Of a stretch of 64,000 bases of DNA, positions 16,583-24,016 are shown piece by piece. The stretch comes from Methylomonas montana (lineage in GTDB: Bacteria > Pseudomonadota > Gammaproteobacteria > Methylococcales > Methylomonadaceae), in contig NZ_CP129884.1 of assembly GCF_030490285.1 (NCBI RefSeq), positions 2,418,001 through 2,482,000 on the forward strand, read 5' to 3'. How positions within the stretch are numbered: position 1 is the first letter of the stretch; each line of letters begins with the position of its first letter. Both the position numbers and the translations under genes were made by a program. The notes under the pieces were generated by a model that saw nothing but the letters and a program-made list of their open reading frames with translations, was not told the origin of the DNA and ran no database searches.

Positions 16583-17332
16583 GCCACCCTAGCAACTTGG
16601 CTACTTAGCGAGTTAATTGAAAAGTGTTGTTCGATCTGGATCTGTTCTTGTAAGAAATCATGTTTGCAAGCAACTAATTTAGAGAGAAATTCTTGACCTG
16701 CGACACCATAATTTTTTTTGCTGGCTGCAACTAATGCATCAGAAAATTCTCTTCCATTTCGGAAGCCGTGTAGATCATTAAAGACACCATATCTGCCAGC
16801 AACCGGAATACCAACTAACCGCAACTCCTGACCAGCATTAATAGATAAATTGTGGGTCGAGAGATAGTCTTCGAGGCTTTCTTCGCCCGTTGACAGGACC
16901 ATTGTTCGCCAACGTTGAACTTCTTTTGCTTTGCCAGAGATCAAAGCACGCTGCTTGCCTTGACCATTGAACAATGAATAGGTGATGCAGCTGATTTCTT
17001 TAGGGTCAGCTTCTGAAATTTCGTCGAGTGGCAATAATGTATCGTTGTAAATCATCGCTGCACCTTCCATGCCATTGGCCGTTGCTTTCCATGAGCGTGT
17101 GAAATTATCGCCACCCCAGACGCTTCTAGCCACCGACAAAAGCGTGGTTTTGCCACTGCTTGAATCACCGTAGAGATGAATGCCGCCACCGGCGGCATTA
17201 ACTTTTTCCAGTAACGGTCCAGCAAATGCAGCACTAACAAACAGCATCATTGATGCATTGTTAGTGCAAAAACGTGCCATTGCTTTCTGCCAATCGTTCA
17301 ATGTGCCGGACATTTGATAGATAACAGGCATT
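16583..17332 (-). pseudogene. DUF927 ATPase core of the primase-helicase, inverted piece
   Basis: Read on the minus strand, this 250-codon piece is the DUF927 core: SGTLNDWQKAMARF, FAGPLLEKVNAAGGG, a Walker A loop YGDSSSGKTTLL, VWGGDNFTRSWKATANGMEG, Walker B LLPLDEISEADP, the NGQGKQRALISG stretch, GQELRLVGIPV, and finally SSQVARVA. Reversing the segment joins QAEG to LMPVIYQMSG on the left and VARVA to KRFAVIAHAGELA on the right, both in frame, exactly restoring the family order. No stop codon or frameshift is seen in it. The breakpoints are defined to within two bases (TT on one side, AA on the other), without long flanking inverted repeats. Confidence 0.85.
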
Positions 17333-17777
17333 AAAACGATTCGCAGTTATCGCGCATGCAGGTGAATTAGCTACAAAATTTGACATAACCGGTTGGACAA
17401 CTGGTGATGCCACTTCTGCCGCAATTGCTTGTTTTGAGCTTTGGCGGGAAGGTTTTCATCATGAAAGCTTCGAAAGTGACAGAGCCTTACTATCCGTATC
17501 TGATTTTGTCGACAAATGGCGAGAAAGTCGATTTATGGCGCCTGGGGATTATTGTGCAAACCGCGCTGGTTATATACGTCAAAAAGACGGTGTCACTCAC
17601 TACCAGTTCAACCGCCCAGGGTTGCAGGAAGCATTGAATGGGTTGAATTTCAAGCGTAGCCTTCAAGCATTAAAGAACGCCGGATGGCTTTTAACAGAGC
17701 AAGGTTCTTTGACGACTCAAGTCAAAATTAAAGGCAAAAATACGCGCCTGTTCGTTATCCAATTTCCAGAAAACTAA
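17333..17777 (+). pseudogene. DUF927 primase-helicase, C-terminal piece
   Basis: From codon AAA at 17334 the plus-strand frame reads KRFAVIAHAGELATKF, then GWTTGDATSAAIACFELWRE, then a winged-helix-like end (LQALKNAGWLLTEQG, TRLFVIQFPEN). This is the usual C-terminal part of DUF927 island helicases. It lacks its own start. With the inverted piece turned back, the full protein would be about 900 residues, a normal size. The unknown gene disrupted by the IS element begins only 12 bases after the stop. Confidence 0.8.
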
Positions 17778-17789
17778 AGAATTGCCGCC

Positions 17790-17840
17790 ATGCAAACAAA
17801 TGAAGCAATGAAAAAACGTGTTTACTGCAAACTTAATTAG
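17790..17840 (+). pseudogene. Unknown small gene, 5' fragment cut by IS5-type element
   Basis: ATG at 17790 begins MQTNEAMKKRVYCKLN and runs into a TAG made by the IS boundary. Removing the IS and one copy of TAATTA joins codon 16 in frame to YHTFLQAVGL at 19622 onward, giving a 129-residue protein. It follows the primase gene by 12 bases and was probably in the same operon. The family is not recognised. Confidence 0.75.
17834..17839. repeat. Target site duplication, left copy (TAATTA)
   Basis: TAATTA directly precedes the left end of the IS element and is repeated at 19622-19627. Because the hexamer is palindromic, it could also be read as part of the inverted repeats. Confidence 0.7.
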
Positions 17841-19621
17841 AGTCTGCTCAGAAAATATAACCCATTGATTAAGCGTAGTTATTGAGGAATTTTGGTATAA
17901 TTGCTGCACGAAAAACATGCCATTAGCCTCAAAAACCGTGCAGCCATGATTCGAACCACGAGCTCAAAACAACTGACGATAGCTGAATTCGACTGGCCGT
18001 TCGAGACAGCCCTGGATAAACACAATCGCTGGGTAAAACTGAGTGAGTGCATCCCGTGGGACGAACTGGCGGAATGCTATTACCAAGGGATGAGGGCGGA
18101 CCGGGGCCGGCCGTTGAAAGACGCGCGGCGCGTAATCGGCGCGGTGATCATCAAGCACAAACTGTGTTTGTCAGACGTGGAAACCGTCCAGCAAATCCAG
18201 GAAAACCCGTACCTGCAATACTTCGTCGGCTTGCCCGGCTACCAAGCGGCGGCGCCGTTTGCGCCGTCGTTATTGGTCGAAGTGCGCAAGCGCATGGGCG
18301 AAGCCGTGTTCGAAGGCTTTCACCGCGCCATCATCGAGGCGCACGAGGGGCAAAAGCCGACCCCGACCAAACTGGAAACGCCGCCGGCCGCGGCAACGCC
18401 CGCTGCGTCTGAGCCGAAGGCCGCGGCTAGCGTGACCGCGCCTGAAGCTGAGGTTCAGCCCGAGGCGGCCGAAGCGGCCTTGGATTTTGCCGATAAAGAC
18501 GGTGTCCCATCGGCACCGGAGCCGGAAGCACCGGCCGCCCCGCGCGGCCAATTGATTCTGGATGCCACCGTGGTCGAACAAGCCATCCGCTTTCCCACCG
18601 ATTTGAGCCTGTTGAACGAAGCGCGGGAATTAACGGAACGGATCATCGACACCCTGTGCAAGCGCCTGAAGGTCACGGACAAACCCAGGACTTATCGCCA
18701 CAAAGCCCGCAGTGCGTATCTGGCCGTCGCCAAACAAAAGCGCCCCGGCCGGAAAGTGCTACGCCGAGGCATCAAGCAACAGTGGCAATATCTGCGCCGC
18801 AACCTGAGCCACATCGAACAACTCTTGGCGCCCATCCCTCAGGGTTCGCCGCTGCCGTTGCCGGGTTGGCTGCTGCATCGCTACTGGGTGATTCAGCATC
18901 TGTACCAGCAACAATGGGACATGTATCGAAACCAGACCCGCCGCTGCGACCGCCGCATCGTCAGTATCAGTCAACCCTATGTGCGGCCGATGGTGCGCGG
19001 CAAGTTGGACAAGCCGGTCGAATTCGGCGCCAAACTCAGCGTCAGCCTGAGCGGCGAAGGCCTAGCTCATGTCGATCACCTGCGATGGGATGCCTTTCAC
19101 GAAGGACTGGATCTGGTCTCGCAAGTCGAAGCGTACTTGGCGCGCTACGGCCACTATCCGGAACGGGTGCTCGCCGATCCGATCTACGGCACGCGCGCCA
19201 ACCGCGACTACCTGAAGCAACACGGTATCCGCTTTGCCGGCAAACCGCTCGGCCGCCCCAAACGCGAAACCGAGGCCAACCGGGAGCAACTCAAACACGA
19301 CAAAGAACAGCGCCGGCAGGAATACCTGCAGCGCATCCCCATCGAAGGCAAATTCGGCCAAGGTAAAAACGGCTATCGTCTCACCGACATCCGCGCCAAG
19401 CGCGCCAACACCTCGTTCGCCTGGATCAACACCATCTTCTTGGTGATGAACCTGCTGGTCCTGCAAGGGATCTTTTTTGCCCTCGGTCAATGCCGCCTGG
19501 TCGGGTTACTGCAAATGATCGTGCGCGCCTGGAAACAAAAGATTTGGAATCTGCGCACCCATTCTAACTTGGCCGATCCGATTTGCTCGTCATTGCCACA
19601 GCTGATTTACTGAGCAGACTC
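17840..19621 (+). mobile_element. IS5-superfamily insertion sequence, 1782 bp
   Basis: The ends are GAGTCTGCTCAG at 17840-17851 and its reverse complement CTGAGCAGACTC at 19610-19621; similarity continues inward for about six more bases with mismatches. A single transposase gene fills the element. The element is clearly more GC-rich than the surrounding island, indicating later arrival. It interrupts a small gene just after the primase. Confidence 0.9.
17946..19613 (+). CDS. IS5-family type transposase
   Basis: The 555-residue product has an InsH-like N-terminal domain (FDWPFETALDKHNRWVKLSE, AVIIKHKLCLSDVETVQQIQ, NPYLQYFVGLPGY). An alanine/proline/glutamate-rich linker follows (about residues 135-205), and then a DDE nuclease domain starting at LILDATVVEQAIRFPTD, with a later Asp in VLADPIYGTRANR and Glu in IPIEGKFGQGKNGYRL. 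The ATG at 17946 was preferred to an upstream TTG because the recognisable domain begins there. The stop at 19613 lies inside the right inverted repeat. It appears intact and may be active. The long Ala/Pro linker is unusual for this family but has no frameshift. Confidence 0.85.
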   Translation: MIRTTSSKQLTIAEFDWPFETALDKHNRWVKLSECIPWDELAECYYQGMRADRGRPLKDARRVIGAVIIKHKLCLSDVETVQQIQENPYLQYFVGLPGYQAAAPFAPSLLVEVRKRMGEAVFEGFHRAIIEAHEGQKPTPTKLETPPAAATPAASEPKAAASVTAPEAEVQPEAAEAALDFADKDGVPSAPEPEAPAAPRGQLILDATVVEQAIRFPTDLSLLNEARELTERIIDTLCKRLKVTDKPRTYRHKARSAYLAVAKQKRPGRKVLRRGIKQQWQYLRRNLSHIEQLLAPIPQGSPLPLPGWLLHRYWVIQHLYQQQWDMYRNQTRRCDRRIVSISQPYVRPMVRGKLDKPVEFGAKLSVSLSGEGLAHVDHLRWDAFHEGLDLVSQVEAYLARYGHYPERVLADPIYGTRANRDYLKQHGIRFAGKPLGRPKRETEANREQLKHDKEQRRQEYLQRIPIEGKFGQGKNGYRLTDIRAKRANTSFAWINTIFLVMNLLVLQGIFFALGQCRLVGLLQMIVRAWKQKIWNLRTHSNLADPICSSLPQLIY

Positions 19622-19627
19622 TAATTA
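19622..19627. repeat. Target site duplication, right copy (TAATTA)
   Basis: This matches 17834-17839 on the other side of the element. The joined sequence reads through in frame, which supports a true 6-base duplication. Confidence 0.7.
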
Positions 19628-19967
19628 CCATACCTTTTTACAGGCGGTAGGACTAATCAGAGTTGGTCAAGCAAACAAGTTTGGAACTATCAAGCCTAGC
19701 AAAACCAAAGCCCACAGTACTATTACAGACACAATATATACAATCTTCGAACCAGTTTATATAGGGCAATTAATGGATTGGTTTATAAAGCTGGATTATG
19801 ATTTTTATCTAATACACATGAGGTACCTGGATTGCATGGTGTTAACCGATAGGGCTTTGTTCAACTTCTCAGAGCGCTATTTTGATGCAAAAAAGGAAAA
19901 AGCGAAGCTTCTTATCGAGTTATCCCAAGAAGACTTTTCTGATCAACAATCAGCATTATGCCTTTAG
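19622..19967 (+). pseudogene. Unknown small gene, 3' fragment beyond the IS element
   Basis: The frame in register with the fragment at 17790 reads YHTFLQAVGLIRVGQANKFG, later FEPVYIGQLMDWFIKLDYDF and LIELSQEDFSDQQSALCL before stopping at 19967. Translation could restart at ATG 19773, but the product would lack a third of the protein. Many aromatic residues and a helical C-terminal half are seen; no family is recognised. Confidence 0.75.
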
Positions 19968-20176
19968 TTTAACGTTGAAACTTCAATGCCGAGAGTGAAT
20001 TTTGATGAAATTCTCTCTGGTGAAAAATTTTCAAATTTCAAGCTCTGTGCGAAGAATATTTTGTGCTATGATTTGTGCTGCATTTTGTATTGCAGCCTCT
20101 AACTTTCCTTTAACTAACCTTAAAGAATTTTAAGAGAAATCAATAGCTTAGAAAAATTAGTGCAATATGTGGAGCG

Positions 20177-20198
20177 TCAAGTCCTCTCCTCGGCACCA
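20177..20198 (+). other. Probable attachment site: tRNA-Leu 3' end remnant
   Basis: The bases from TCAAGTCC to the CCA at 20196-20198 reproduce the T-loop end, T-stem 3' strand, acceptor strand CCTCGGC, discriminator A and encoded CCA of a tRNA-Leu gene. The sequence to the left does not continue as a tRNA (GGAGCG instead of a complementary T-stem). Integrases of the tyrosine type commonly use tRNA 3' ends and leave such a partial copy at the far edge of the island. On this reading the island lies to the left and the intact tRNA gene is outside the window. Confidence 0.6.
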
Positions 20199-20439
20199 TT
20201 CAACTCAGTGTTTTCAAGGGTTGGATGGTCACATATACCAAATTTGTACCAATCGCTTAAAAAATCCCCTTCAAAAAGTCCAACACGATCAGGCCCAAAA
20301 GTTGGCCATTCTGAGTCGTTAAAATCATAAAACCGCCATCGCCGCTCTGAATGTTTTGAGCGCGGCCAATACTTGCGATGTGATGGTAACTTTTACTGGA
20401 GCAATGCCTTGGTGCAAGGGGATTTGTCCAGCCATAAGA

Positions 20440-20459
20440 AGCCGGCGATTAAACCGGCT
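20440..20459 (-). terminator. Hairpin downstream of msrPQ
   Basis: AGCCGG at 20440-20445 and CCGGCT at 20454-20459 form a 6-bp stem. On the minus strand it is followed by TCTTAT, a weak U-tract, about 120 bases after the msrQ stop. It is a possible terminator of the msrPQ operon. Confidence 0.3.
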
Positions 20460-20578
20460 GTACTTGGTTATGTTTGGCAGCCTCCAGCTAACTCGCACTC
20501 CTCTTCGGCCTTAGTTGCGCATCGACATGACCTTGATCAGCAGCCTTCAGAAAATCCGTGGCTCAATGTTAAGCATTG

Positions 20579-21190
20579 TTAATGTGCATTGACCAGCCAA
20601 TGCCCGGCGCGGACGCTCAGCAACAACGCCAGCAACACCGCGAAGGCAATGGGATTGGTCAGGTCTTTTTTGACTAGCCACCAATAATGCACGACTCCGC
20701 CTATCGCGCACGGGTATACCAGTTTATGCAGCAACCGCCAGCGTTTGCCGCCCAAGCGACGCATCATTGCATCGCTGGAGGTGATCGCCAGCGGGATCAT
20801 CAACAAAAATGCCGGAAAACCCACCGTGATATAAGGCCGTTTCAGGATGTCCTTGGCGATACTGTCCCAATCGAAAAATTGATCCAGCACCAGATAGGCC
20901 AAAAAGTGCAGACAGCCGTAGAAGAAAGCGAACAAGCCCAGCATCCGCCGCAAGCGTATCCACCACGACCAATCGGTCAGCCGTCTAAGCGGTGTAGCGC
21001 TGAGCGTGATCAGCAAAAACGTCAAGGTCCAGTAGCCCGTCACATGAGTAATCTTTTCGATGGGGTTGGCACCCAGGCTATCCGCATAGGCCCCATAAGC
21101 GAGCTTAAATACCGGTATCAAGCCCAGCACGAACAAGGCCGCTTTGACGCCAGCGAGCGTTTTATTAGGCAGATTTTTCAAAGTCGCCAT
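20579..21190 (-). CDS. msrQ: Heme-binding membrane subunit of the methionine sulfoxide reductase MsrPQ
   Basis: The 203-residue polytopic protein has about six membrane helices, starting after residue 10 (GVKAALFVLGLIPVFKLAYG). It shows the MsrQ/ferric-reductase-like pattern TGYWTLTFLLITLSATPLRR, LRRMLGLFAFFYGCLHFLAY with a heme His, and RRLLHK-like KRWRLLHKLVYPCAIGGVVH with further His residues. MsrQ passes electrons from the inner membrane or quinones to periplasmic MsrP, which repairs oxidised methionines in envelope proteins. The gene starts one base after the msrP stop, as expected for this pair. Confidence 0.93.
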   Translation of the reverse strand: MATLKNLPNKTLAGVKAALFVLGLIPVFKLAYGAYADSLGANPIEKITHVTGYWTLTFLLITLSATPLRRLTDWSWWIRLRRMLGLFAFFYGCLHFLAYLVLDQFFDWDSIAKDILKRPYITVGFPAFLLMIPLAITSSDAMMRRLGGKRWRLLHKLVYPCAIGGVVHYWWLVKKDLTNPIAFAVLLALLLSVRAGHWLVNAH

Positions 21191-21191
21191 T

Positions 21192-22124
21192 TTAAAAATT
21201 AGCCTGTAGATCCATGCCTGCGTACAGTTGCCCGACCTGATCGGCGTAGCCGTTGAACATCAAGGTCTTGCGCTTTAAAAACTCACCGATACGGCGTTCC
21301 TTGGCCTGACTCCAGCGCGGGTGGTCCACATCCGGATTGACGTTGGCATAAAAGCCATATTCGGCGGGCCCCGCCTTCATCCAGCTGGAAACCGGCTGTT
21401 TTTCCACAAAGCGAATGCCGACGATGGATTTAGCGCTTTTAAAGCCATACTTCCAGGGCACCACGATGCGGATCGGTGCACCGTTTTGATTGGGCAGTAC
21501 TTCGCCGTACAAACCCACCGTCAACAAGGTTAAGGGATGCATGGCTTCGTCTATTCGCAGCCCTTCCCGGTACGGCCATTCCAGCACAGCCGATTTTTGA
21601 CCGGGCATTTGCGCGGGATCATGCAAGCTGACTAATTCCACGAATTTGGCGTTGCCGGTCGGCTCTACGCGTTTGATCAATTCGGCCAGCGAAAAGCCGA
21701 CCCACGGCACCACCATCGACCAGGCCTCCACGCAACGTAGCCGATAAATTCGCTCTTCCAACGGCGCCAGTTTCAACAATTCGTCGATGTCGAATACCTT
21801 GGGCTTGTTCACCGCTCCGTCCACCGTTACAGTCCAGGGCCGGGTTTTCAGGCGACCGGCCTTGGCGGCGGGATCGTCCTTGCCGGTACCGAATTCGTAA
21901 AAGTTATTGTATTGGGTCACATCCTTGAACGGCGTCAATGCTTCCGCGACGTTATAGGCCGACCTTTTTATGTCCGGCAGTTTGTCGCCCGCCCACACCG
22001 CCGCCGGCAATAAGGCCGCCAAGCCGGCGCCGCCGGCCATTTGCATAAACTTGCGCCGGGCATCAAACAATTCCTTGGGCGTAATTTCCGAGGATTTAAT
22101 TGGCGGTACTTTATAAGGTTTCAT
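21192..22124 (-). CDS. msrP: Periplasmic methionine sulfoxide reductase, molybdopterin subunit
   Basis: The 310-residue protein is MsrP (YedY). An N-terminal twin-arginine signal, [19 protein letters not shown] (residues 22-40), sends the folded molybdoenzyme through Tat. The conserved molybdenum ligand is Cys131 in [15 protein letters not shown]. Other family marks are WTVTVDG near 97, [15 protein letters not shown] and the C-terminal [11 protein letters not shown]. It reduces methionine sulfoxide in periplasmic proteins using electrons from MsrQ. Its ATG overlaps the stop of a 39-codon gene by ATGA, so it is coupled to the upstream frames. Confidence 0.95.
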   Translation of the reverse strand: MKPYKVPPIKSSEITPKELFDARRKFMQMAGGAGLAALLPAAVWAGDKLPDIKRSAYNVAEALTPFKDVTQYNNFYEFGTGKDDPAAKAGRLKTRPWTVTVDGAVNKPKVFDIDELLKLAPLEERIYRLRCVEAWSMVVPWVGFSLAELIKRVEPTGNAKFVELVSLHDPAQMPGQKSAVLEWPYREGLRIDEAMHPLTLLTVGLYGEVLPNQNGAPIRIVVPWKYGFKSAKSIVGIRFVEKQPVSSWMKAGPAEYGFYANVNPDVDHPRWSQAKERRIGEFLKRKTLMFNGYADQVGQLYAGMDLQANF

Positions 22125-22240
22125 TTATCGTCTCCTTGATTCGGTTTTTTAAGCAGGATGTCCGTTTGTTTTTCAAGTTCAATTAATTTCCGATAACAGC
22201 GAATATTGAATTCGTCATCCAGCACGACGCCATTGCTCAT
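22121..22240 (-). CDS. 39-aa peptide coupled to doxX remnant and msrP
   Basis: The product ([20 protein letters not shown] then [19 protein letters not shown]) starts at an ATG that overlaps the stop of the DoxX frame (ATGA) and ends in a TGA that overlaps the msrP ATG (ATGA again). Two such overlaps in a row argue that it is truly translated. It is charged, soluble and probably helical. No family is recognised. It might be a small partner of MsrP or only a translational relay. Confidence 0.55.
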   Translation of the reverse strand: MSNGVVLDDEFNIRCYRKLIELEKQTDILLKKPNQGDDK

Positions 22241-22566
22241 CGCTTGCGCCGCGCCGCCGGTTCTGGAAAAAAGCGCGGTTTCAACCAGGCGTCCGCCGAC
22301 CACTTGCCGGGGCCATGCAACAAGATGACCAGCAACATGATGCCCCAAACCTGGTGCTGTTCGATACCGGCAGCACCCAAGCTTGGGTAAGAACTGACCG
22401 CCACCAGGTTAAATAAGAACAAGATCGCCGCCACGCCGCAGCCGAACAAACCCAAGGCAAGCAATAGCGGACAGCTCAGTTCCACGGCGGTGCCTAGCCA
22501 TGCCGCCATTTCCGAAGGCTGGATCGTCGAAGGCCCGCGCGGCGCGGCGCAATTGCTCAATCTCAA
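22237..22566 (-). CDS. DoxX family membrane protein, N-terminally truncated
   Basis: From about codon 20 the product matches the C-terminal two-thirds of DoxX-like proteins: EMAAWLGTAVELSCPLLLAL, a second helix CGVAAILFLFNLVAVSS and a third, VWGIMLLVILLHGPGKWSAD, before the end. The first membrane helix of a normal DoxX (about 140-150 residues) is missing. The first 19 codons are antisense to a fragment of a sigma-54 activator gene and are not DoxX. Translation might start at ATG 22566 or, more likely, at 22509 (MAAWLG). DoxX proteins are small quinone-linked or redox membrane proteins and often neighbour oxidoreductases. Function of this shortened form is doubtful. Confidence 0.7.
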   Translation of the reverse strand: MRLSNCAAPRGPSTIQPSEMAAWLGTAVELSCPLLLALGLFGCGVAAILFLFNLVAVSSYPSLGAAGIEQHQVWGIMLLVILLHGPGKWSADAWLKPRFFPEPAARRKR

Positions 22567-22624
22567 GCCCAGTACCTTGCGTTACCGGATGCAGAAACTG
22601 GGGATAGGCAAACCCGCTCGCTAA
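22508..22624 (+). pseudogene. C-terminal fragment of a sigma-54-dependent activator
   Basis: A plus-strand frame ending at the TAA 22622-22624 reads ISEGWIVEGPRGAAQLLNLK then PSTLRYRMQKLGIGKPAR. This is the Fis-type helix-turn-helix that closes NtrC/FhlA-like activators (pattern GxxGAAxxLxLxxSTLxxRxxKLGI). About 38 codons remain; the AAA+ part is absent, replaced on the left by the doxX remnant on the other strand. Confidence 0.7.
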
Positions 22625-22648
22625 CTACTGAGTAAGCGCAAACGGCCG

Positions 22649-24016
22649 CTAAAGCCGCTGGTAAATACCGCGATACAATTGCCGCATCCGCTGGATATGA
22701 GGGGTGGAGACCGGCTCTGCACCGTAACGGGCTTGCTCGAACAGAACGGTCATTTCCGCCGCGATTTGCCGAACGTCTCGATGCCGGCGGCCAATTTGCG
22801 ACAGGTATTCGCGGGTATTGACGGTATCGGCGCGCGGCATGTCGTGTAGCGCAAACAGCCGCGCCATGGCCCGATAATACTGGCGAGCAGCGGGTTCGCC
22901 GCCGGCATGACGGCCGATCGCGCCCAAGCACAGATAATCCCACCGGCTCAGCAACCAAATGACCCAAGGAATTTCCCGCAATAAGGCCGCGAAAGCCAGC
23001 AAAATCGCCAACAGGATCAAAGCCAATAAACCCAGCAGGGCTGCCAGCCAATGCTCTCGCAGCCACTGCTTCAACCATTCCCACCAATCGATTACCCGCA
23101 TCGCCACCGGCGTCAAGGTTTGTTGCATAGATTCACTGAGGTCGGCGATGTCGTTGATCGCCGCTGCTTGCCAAGCCGGCATATTGACCCGCTTGCCGGC
23201 GGCGCGCATTTCGACCGGACTCGGCCAACGGCTGCCGGGCAGCAATTGCTCGCCCCCGCTTCCGCCCGACCCAGCTTGTTGCTCGCCACCGGTTTTTTCG
23301 GTCGGCCGGCCGGCATCGGTTTGGCCGCCGCTGCCGGCTTGTTCGATATCGCCGCCGGGAAGGCCCAAGCTGACCTGGCCGAAACGCCATTCCAGATAAG
23401 GCCAGTTAATTTGCGGCGTCAACAGATAAAGACTGCTGCCCGCCAGTACCAGCACCACGGTGGCCGCCAATATCGCCGCCCCCTGCCCTTGACTACTGGG
23501 CCGGCCGAGACTCAATCGGCGCAAGTCGTCGCCACGCCGCTGAATTTGTTCGGCGACCAGGCAAAACACCACCGCCACGATAAACGGCGCCAAATAAAAC
23601 AACATGGTCCAATCCGCCCGGTAGTGCGCCGTGGCAAACAGTACGGCGGCCAGCGATATCAACAAACTGAGATTAAGCTCGCGCCGGCCGACCGTGACGC
23701 AATTGTAGGAAGCCTGTAACATCGCCAGCAGATACAGTCCGGCGCGCGGCATGCCCCACATCGGTATAAATACGAACACGAACAACAACAAGCCGAAAAA
23801 CAACACCCCCTTCTGCCACGCCTTGCCCGCCGCCGTGGCCCGGCGGCTTTGCCGCCAGCCGACGATTAAGGTGCCGCCGAACGCGACCGCCCAAAACAGC
23901 ATCTCCCGCGCAAAGCTGCCGTATTCGATATCCAGAAAGGCATTGCAGGCAATCGCCAGCCATTGCGCAGCCAATAAACCCAGATAAAGCGAAAAATGCA
24001 AAGGCGATGCGCTCAT
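22649..24016 (-). CDS. TgpA-like membrane protein without transglutaminase domain
   Basis: The 455-residue protein has an N-terminal membrane block with about six helices (to residue ~165, like the TgpA N-terminal DUF3488). Another helix follows near 185-200 (GAAILAATVVLVLAGSSLYL), then a Gly/Gln-rich periplasmic linker (240-275), a further helix near 330-350, and a C-terminal DUF4129-like cytoplasmic end with EYLSQIGRRHRDV and FEQARYGAEPVSTPH. The transglutaminase core usually between these blocks is missing, so it may be a scaffold rather than an enzyme. It overlaps the DUF58 gene by 4 bases (ATGA) and ends the MoxR-DUF58-TgpA operon. Confidence 0.8.
   Translation of the reverse strand: MSASPLHFSLYLGLLAAQWLAIACNAFLDIEYGSFAREMLFWAVAFGGTLIVGWRQSRRATAAGKAWQKGVLFFGLLLFVFVFIPMWGMPRAGLYLLAMLQASYNCVTVGRRELNLSLLISLAAVLFATAHYRADWTMLFYLAPFIVAVVFCLVAEQIQRRGDDLRRLSLGRPSSQGQGAAILAATVVLVLAGSSLYLLTPQINWPYLEWRFGQVSLGLPGGDIEQAGSGGQTDAGRPTEKTGGEQQAGSGGSGGEQLLPGSRWPSPVEMRAAGKRVNMPAWQAAAINDIADLSESMQQTLTPVAMRVIDWWEWLKQWLREHWLAALLGLLALILLAILLAFAALLREIPWVIWLLSRWDYLCLGAIGRHAGGEPAARQYYRAMARLFALHDMPRADTVNTREYLSQIGRRHRDVRQIAAEMTVLFEQARYGAEPVSTPHIQRMRQLYRGIYQRL

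Larger units (their letters stand above)
19968..20578. other. Island right edge and msrQ downstream region, no gene
   Basis: This 611-base stretch has no gene I can support. It contains the tRNA-Leu 3' remnant at 20177-20198, taken as the island boundary, and a hairpin at 20440-20459 downstream of msrQ. A 69-codon plus-strand frame at 20373 has no ribosome site or protein-like character. Confidence 0.5.

Noticed and set aside
16593-17331. Minus-strand frame 16495-17331 considered as an independent ATPase gene
   Set aside because: It lacks its own N-terminal part, and both ends join perfectly to plus-strand pieces when reversed, so it is an inverted part of the primase gene.
18656-19366. Long plus-strand frame (236 codons) inside the IS5-type transposase gene
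   Set aside because: It is an out-of-frame shadow of the GC-rich transposase gene, with Pro/Arg/Gln-rich nonsense composition and no ribosome site.
19062-19490. Antisense frame of 142 codons in the transposase gene
   Set aside because: Shadow of the transposase; no protein family features.
20373-20582. 69-codon plus-strand frame beyond the island edge
   Set aside because: No ribosome site, convergent overlap with msrQ end, composition unlike protein.
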